DNA from: DATAZK01 sp963731205
Lineage (GTDB): Bacteria; Actinomycetota; Actinomycetes; Frankiales; Frankiaceae
Assembly: GCA_963731205.1 (NCBI GenBank)
Contig: CAVSUJ010000002.1
Coordinates: 2,232,001 to 2,296,000, forward strand
DNA: 64,000 nucleotides
Reading direction: 5' to 3'
This document shows, piece after piece, positions 61,925 to 64,000 of the stretch. Position 1 is the first letter of the stretch; each line of letters begins with the position of its first letter. The notes below the pieces were generated by a model, which saw only the letters and a list, made by a program, of their open reading frames with translations, did no database searches and was not told where the DNA came from. The position numbers were made by a program, and so were the translations under genes.

Positions 61925-62743
61925 TCAGGTCGGCAGATGGTCGACGCGCCACGCCTCGGGCCGGCGCCCGGCAGCCAGCCCGCCGTCGACCCTGAGCTCG
62001 GAACCCGTGAGGTAGGACGATTCGTCGGAGGCGAGGAACAGCACCGCTTCCGCAACCTCCTCGGCGGTGCCGACGCGTCCCAACGGCAGGTCGCTGAAGC
62101 GGGTGCCGAAATCCTCCTTGGGCACCGGCAGCATGGCCGTGTCGATCGAGCCCGGCAGCACCGCGTTGACCCGGATGCCCTCGATGCCCAACTCGATGGC
62201 GGCCGTCTGCGTCAGGCCGCGCAGCCCCCACTTCGACATCCCGTATGCCCCGTGCCCGTACATGCCGGCAGCGCCCGCACGCGAGGAGATGTTGACGATG
62301 CTGCCGCCGCCGCGCGCCTTCATCGCCGGCACCACGGCTTGTAGGCCGAGCAGGGCGCCGATCAGGTTGACCCGCAGCAGCCGCTCGAAGTCGGCGACCG
62401 GCTCGTCGACCAGCGGCCGCGTCCAGTAGACGGCCGCGTTGTTCACCAGGATGTCGACCCCGCCGAACGTCTCGGTCGCGGTGCGCACGACCGTGGCCCA
62501 GTCGGCTTCGCTGGAGACGTCGTGGGCCAGCGCGATCGCGGATCGGCCGGCGTCACCGATCTCATTCGCGAGCGCCTTCGCGTCGGTGTCGAGCACGTCG
62601 GTGATCACGACGTGTGCCCCTTCGGACGCGAACCGCCGGGCCTCCGCGGCCCCCTGACCCCGCGCGGCACCGGTGATGATCGCTACCTTGCCGGCAAGCC
62701 GGCCGTGGGCATTGCCGGCGAGCCGGCCGTCAGATGTGGACAC
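61925..62743 (-). CDS. Short-chain dehydrogenase/reductase (SDR)
   Basis: A 272-aa classical SDR. Cofactor motif TGAARGQGAAEARR, NNAAVYWTRPL, catalytic Ser in IVNISSRAGAAGMYGHG with Tyr-x-x-x-Lys in AYGMSKWGL, and the C-terminal YLTGSELRVDGG. It starts at GTG 62743 (VSTSDGRLAGNAHG), leaving the usual N-terminal lead before the Rossmann strand; the much longer open frame upstream is antisense to the Sir2 gene. It may be a hydroxysteroid- or alcohol-type enzyme. It is convergent with the P450, with which it could share a substrate. Confidence 0.88.
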   Translation of the reverse strand: MSTSDGRLAGNAHGRLAGKVAIITGAARGQGAAEARRFASEGAHVVITDVLDTDAKALANEIGDAGRSAIALAHDVSSEADWATVVRTATETFGGVDILVNNAAVYWTRPLVDEPVADFERLLRVNLIGALLGLQAVVPAMKARGGGSIVNISSRAGAAGMYGHGAYGMSKWGLRGLTQTAAIELGIEGIRVNAVLPGSIDTAMLPVPKEDFGTRFSDLPLGRVGTAEEVAEAVLFLASDESSYLTGSELRVDGGLAAGRRPEAWRVDHLPT

Positions 62744-62771
62744 GGCGCCGAGTATCCACCGTGCGCCGATT

Positions 62772-62825
62772 ACCTGGCGCCACCGGCTCAGGGTGCTGGA
62801 GCACCCGGAGAGCCTGGCGCCAGGT
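62772..62825 (-). terminator. Long inverted repeat between the SRPBCC and SDR genes
   Basis: An outer 11-bp perfect stem (62772-62782 with 62815-62825) continues, after a 2-nt bulge, into GGCTC/GAGCC (62785-62789 with 62810-62814) and an inner GGGTGCT/AGCACCC. It directly follows the SRPBCC stop on the minus strand. Confidence 0.55.
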
Positions 62826-62826
62826 T

Positions 62827-63231
62827 CTACGGTGCGGCGGCTCTCTCGGGGATGCGGACCAGCCGGTGCAGCGCCAGACGGGCGAGCGGCGCGTAAATCA
62901 TCAACAACGGCAAGGGTCCGTGCATGGTGAGCCAGGTCCCGGAGCCGGACTCGCGGGCGTCGACGCCGTGATCGAAACTCATGCGCAGCGGTCCGAGGAC
63001 CGCGTTCCACGACCAGCGGCGACGCTTGGCGTCCACTCCCGTGACCTCGAACGACATCGGCGCCGGAACGATCGACCACACCTGGCCGGTGAGTCCCGGG
63101 CGCAGCCGCCCGATCGCCTCGACCCGGCGGATGTGCGGCGCCCACTCCGGCCACCGCTGCGGATCGGCATAGGCCTCCCACACGTCGGGAGCGCCGGCGG
63201 GGCCGTGGACGCGCACGGTCAGCGAGGACAC
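62827..63231 (-). CDS. SRPBCC-fold (polyketide cyclase/Bet v1-like) protein
   Basis: A 134-aa protein starting at GTG 63231 (VSSLTVRVHGPAGAPDVWEA). The START-like fold is suggested by AYADPQRWPEWAPHIRRVEA, LRPGLTGQVWSIVPAPMSFE and the strand LGPLRMSFDHGV, with a C-terminal helix rich in Arg/Leu (IYAPLARLALHRLVRIPER). It binds hydrophobic ligands; function unknown. A GTG at 63306 in the same frame is an alternative start but would abut the divergent Sir2 start exactly. Confidence 0.7.
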   Translation of the reverse strand: MSSLTVRVHGPAGAPDVWEAYADPQRWPEWAPHIRRVEAIGRLRPGLTGQVWSIVPAPMSFEVTGVDAKRRRWSWNAVLGPLRMSFDHGVDARESGSGTWLTMHGPLPLLMIYAPLARLALHRLVRIPERAAAP

Positions 63232-63306
63232 GTCGCTGAATGTATGCGGCTGCCGGGGCGGAACGCCGGAAAAGCGCCGGTGGCGCGGGAATGGAAAAAT
63301 GGCCAC

Positions 63307-64000
63307 GTGAGTGACATCGCCACCGTTCGTGGCTGGCTGGTCGATGCGGGCGTCGGTCACCGTCCTCACGGGCGCCGGCATCTCGACCGACTCGGGCATT
63401 CCCGACTTCCGCGGCCCGCAGGGGATCTGGACGAAAGACCCGGCGGCGCAACGGATGTCGACCCTGTCGGCGTACGTCGACGACCCCGAGCTGAGGGTGC
63501 GTTCCTGGCAGAACCGGCGCGCCCACTCCGCCTGGACGGCCGAGCCCAACGCCGGGCACCGGGCGCTCGTCGACCTCGAACGCTCCGGCAAGCTCGCCGC
63601 GCTGCTCACCCAGAACATCGACGGCCTGCACCAGAAGGCGGGTTCTGCGCCCGGGAAGATCCTCGAACTGCACGGCACGCTCTGGGAAGCGGAATGCCTG
63701 TCGTGCCACGAGCGTCGTCCCATGGCGGAGGTGCTGGAACGGGTCGACGCGGGCGAGAAGGACCCGCCCTGCGTGAGCTGCGGCGGCATCCTCAAGTCGG
63801 CGACGATCAGCTTCGGCCAGGCGCTCGACCCGGTGGTGCTGCAGCGCGCGTTCGACGCGGCGGCGAATTGCGATCTCTTCCTGGCGGTGGGCAGCTCGCT
63901 GACGGTCCAGCCGGCTGCCGGCACGTGCGGGATCGCCGTCGACGCCGGCGCCCGGCTGGTCATCGTCAACGCCGAGCCGACCCCGTACGACGAGTACGCG
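63307..64000 (+). CDS. Sir2-family NAD-dependent protein deacylase (3' end outside window), +1 frameshift
   Basis: The GTG at 63307 begins SDIATVRGWLV. An extra base near 63344 shifts the frame, and the neighbouring frame continues RASVTVLTGAGISTDSGIPD with FRGPQGIWT. The rest is intact: LLTQNIDGLHQKAG, ILELHGTLWEAECLSCHERR (active-site His, first zinc Cys pair), PPCVSCGGILKSATISFGQ (second pair) and LFLAVGSSLTVQPAAG. It runs off the window at 64000. It is probably a class III actinobacterial sirtuin removing acyl groups from lysine. It is divergent from the SRPBCC gene. Confidence 0.85.
   Translation, partial: MSDIATVRGWLVDAGVGHRPHGRRHLDRLGHSRLPRPAGDLDERPGGATDVDPVGVRRRPRAEGAFLAEPARPLRLDGRAQRRAPGARRPRTLRQARRAAHPEHRRPAPEGGFCAREDPRTARHALGSGMPVVPRASSHGGGAGTGRRGREGPALRELRRHPQVGDDQLRPGARPGGAAARVRRGGELRSLPGGGQLADGPAGCRHVRDRRRRRRPAGHRQRRADPVRRVR

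Noticed and set aside
62744..63969. Minus-strand frames extending the SDR and SRPBCC genes far upstream
   Set aside because: These extensions run antisense through the Sir2 gene, whose zinc cysteines and NAD motifs are unambiguous; shorter GTG starts fit the families.
1..64000. tRNA genes, rRNA, CRISPR arrays, IS elements
   Set aside because: No T-loop-like tRNA cores, regularly spaced repeats or transposase motifs were seen on either strand by eye; a covariance-model scan was not possible.

Overview
The window is high-GC DNA with dense coding, many GTG/TTG starts, and runs of genes overlapping by 4 nt (ATGA/GTGA). A 13E12-type DUF222/HNH nuclease, an AbiEi/DUF559-type protein and a short actinobacterial helix-turn-helix gene are also present. 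Together these point to an actinomycete. A Frankiales/Jatrophihabitans-like lineage is a guess, not a demonstration. No rRNA, tRNA, CRISPR array, IS transposase or replication origin was recognised.

Layout. 0-4 kb: a secreted GH26-type glycosidase (5' end outside the window), an ABC-F ATPase, and a DUF559-type gene bracketed by two hairpins with identical 15-bp stems. 4-8.4 kb: a polytopic membrane protein and a decayed tandem phosphoesterase/FN3 secreted protein. 8.5-14 kb: a metabolic block (zinc alcohol dehydrogenase, HTH protein, enoyl-CoA hydratase, acyl-CoA dehydrogenase, ABC exporter). 14.3-22.3 kb: an SGNH-like lipase-fold protein, a polyprenyl glycosylphosphotransferase (the likely initiating enzyme for exopolysaccharide), and two large secreted repeat proteins (beta-helix/Calx-beta and HAF/Ig-like) with lower-GC gene-poor DNA around them. 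22.4-24.5 kb: three translationally coupled genes, two encoding doubled YbjQ/DUF74 domains.

24.7-33.3 kb is the most interesting part. A cupin phosphomannose-isomerase-type protein is followed by five genes each overlapping the next by 4 nt: a GDP-mannose/UDP-glucose dehydrogenase (AlgD-like but lacking the C-terminal domain), a membrane GT2 synthase (Alg8-like), a membrane-anchored beta-helix protein with the AlgG DPH catalytic motif, an acyltransferase-SGNH O-acetylase, and a Tat-exported PL7 alginate lyase. A convergent secreted beta-helix protein follows, then a second cupin copy. I read this as a compact Gram-positive alginate-like polyuronate pathway covering precursor, polymerisation, C5 epimerisation, O-acetylation and trimming, without outer-membrane parts.

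34.4-58.6 kb: a DUF222/HNH nuclease, then a very large surface-polysaccharide locus. The minus-strand operon (45.5 to 35.7 kb) holds a Wzm/Wzt-type ABC exporter, GT4 and GT2 glycosyltransferases, a hexapeptide acetyltransferase, an SGNH hydrolase and an acyltransferase/GT-C fusion. Plus-strand genes include a GT4-GT2 fusion, a Wzz-like protein and a Wzy/ligase-like polymerase. More GT2/GT4 genes follow on both strands. 58.8-64 kb: secreted GH5 cellulase-like enzyme, cytochrome P450, SDR, SRPBCC protein and a Sir2 deacetylase that runs off the window.

Nine otherwise intact, conserved genes each carry a single net +1 shift (near 6290, 9600, 15511, 21419, 50067, 54561, 56707, 58140 and 63344). 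The uniform direction suggests single-base insertion errors in the assembly at least as much as real gene decay. These genes are annotated across the shift.
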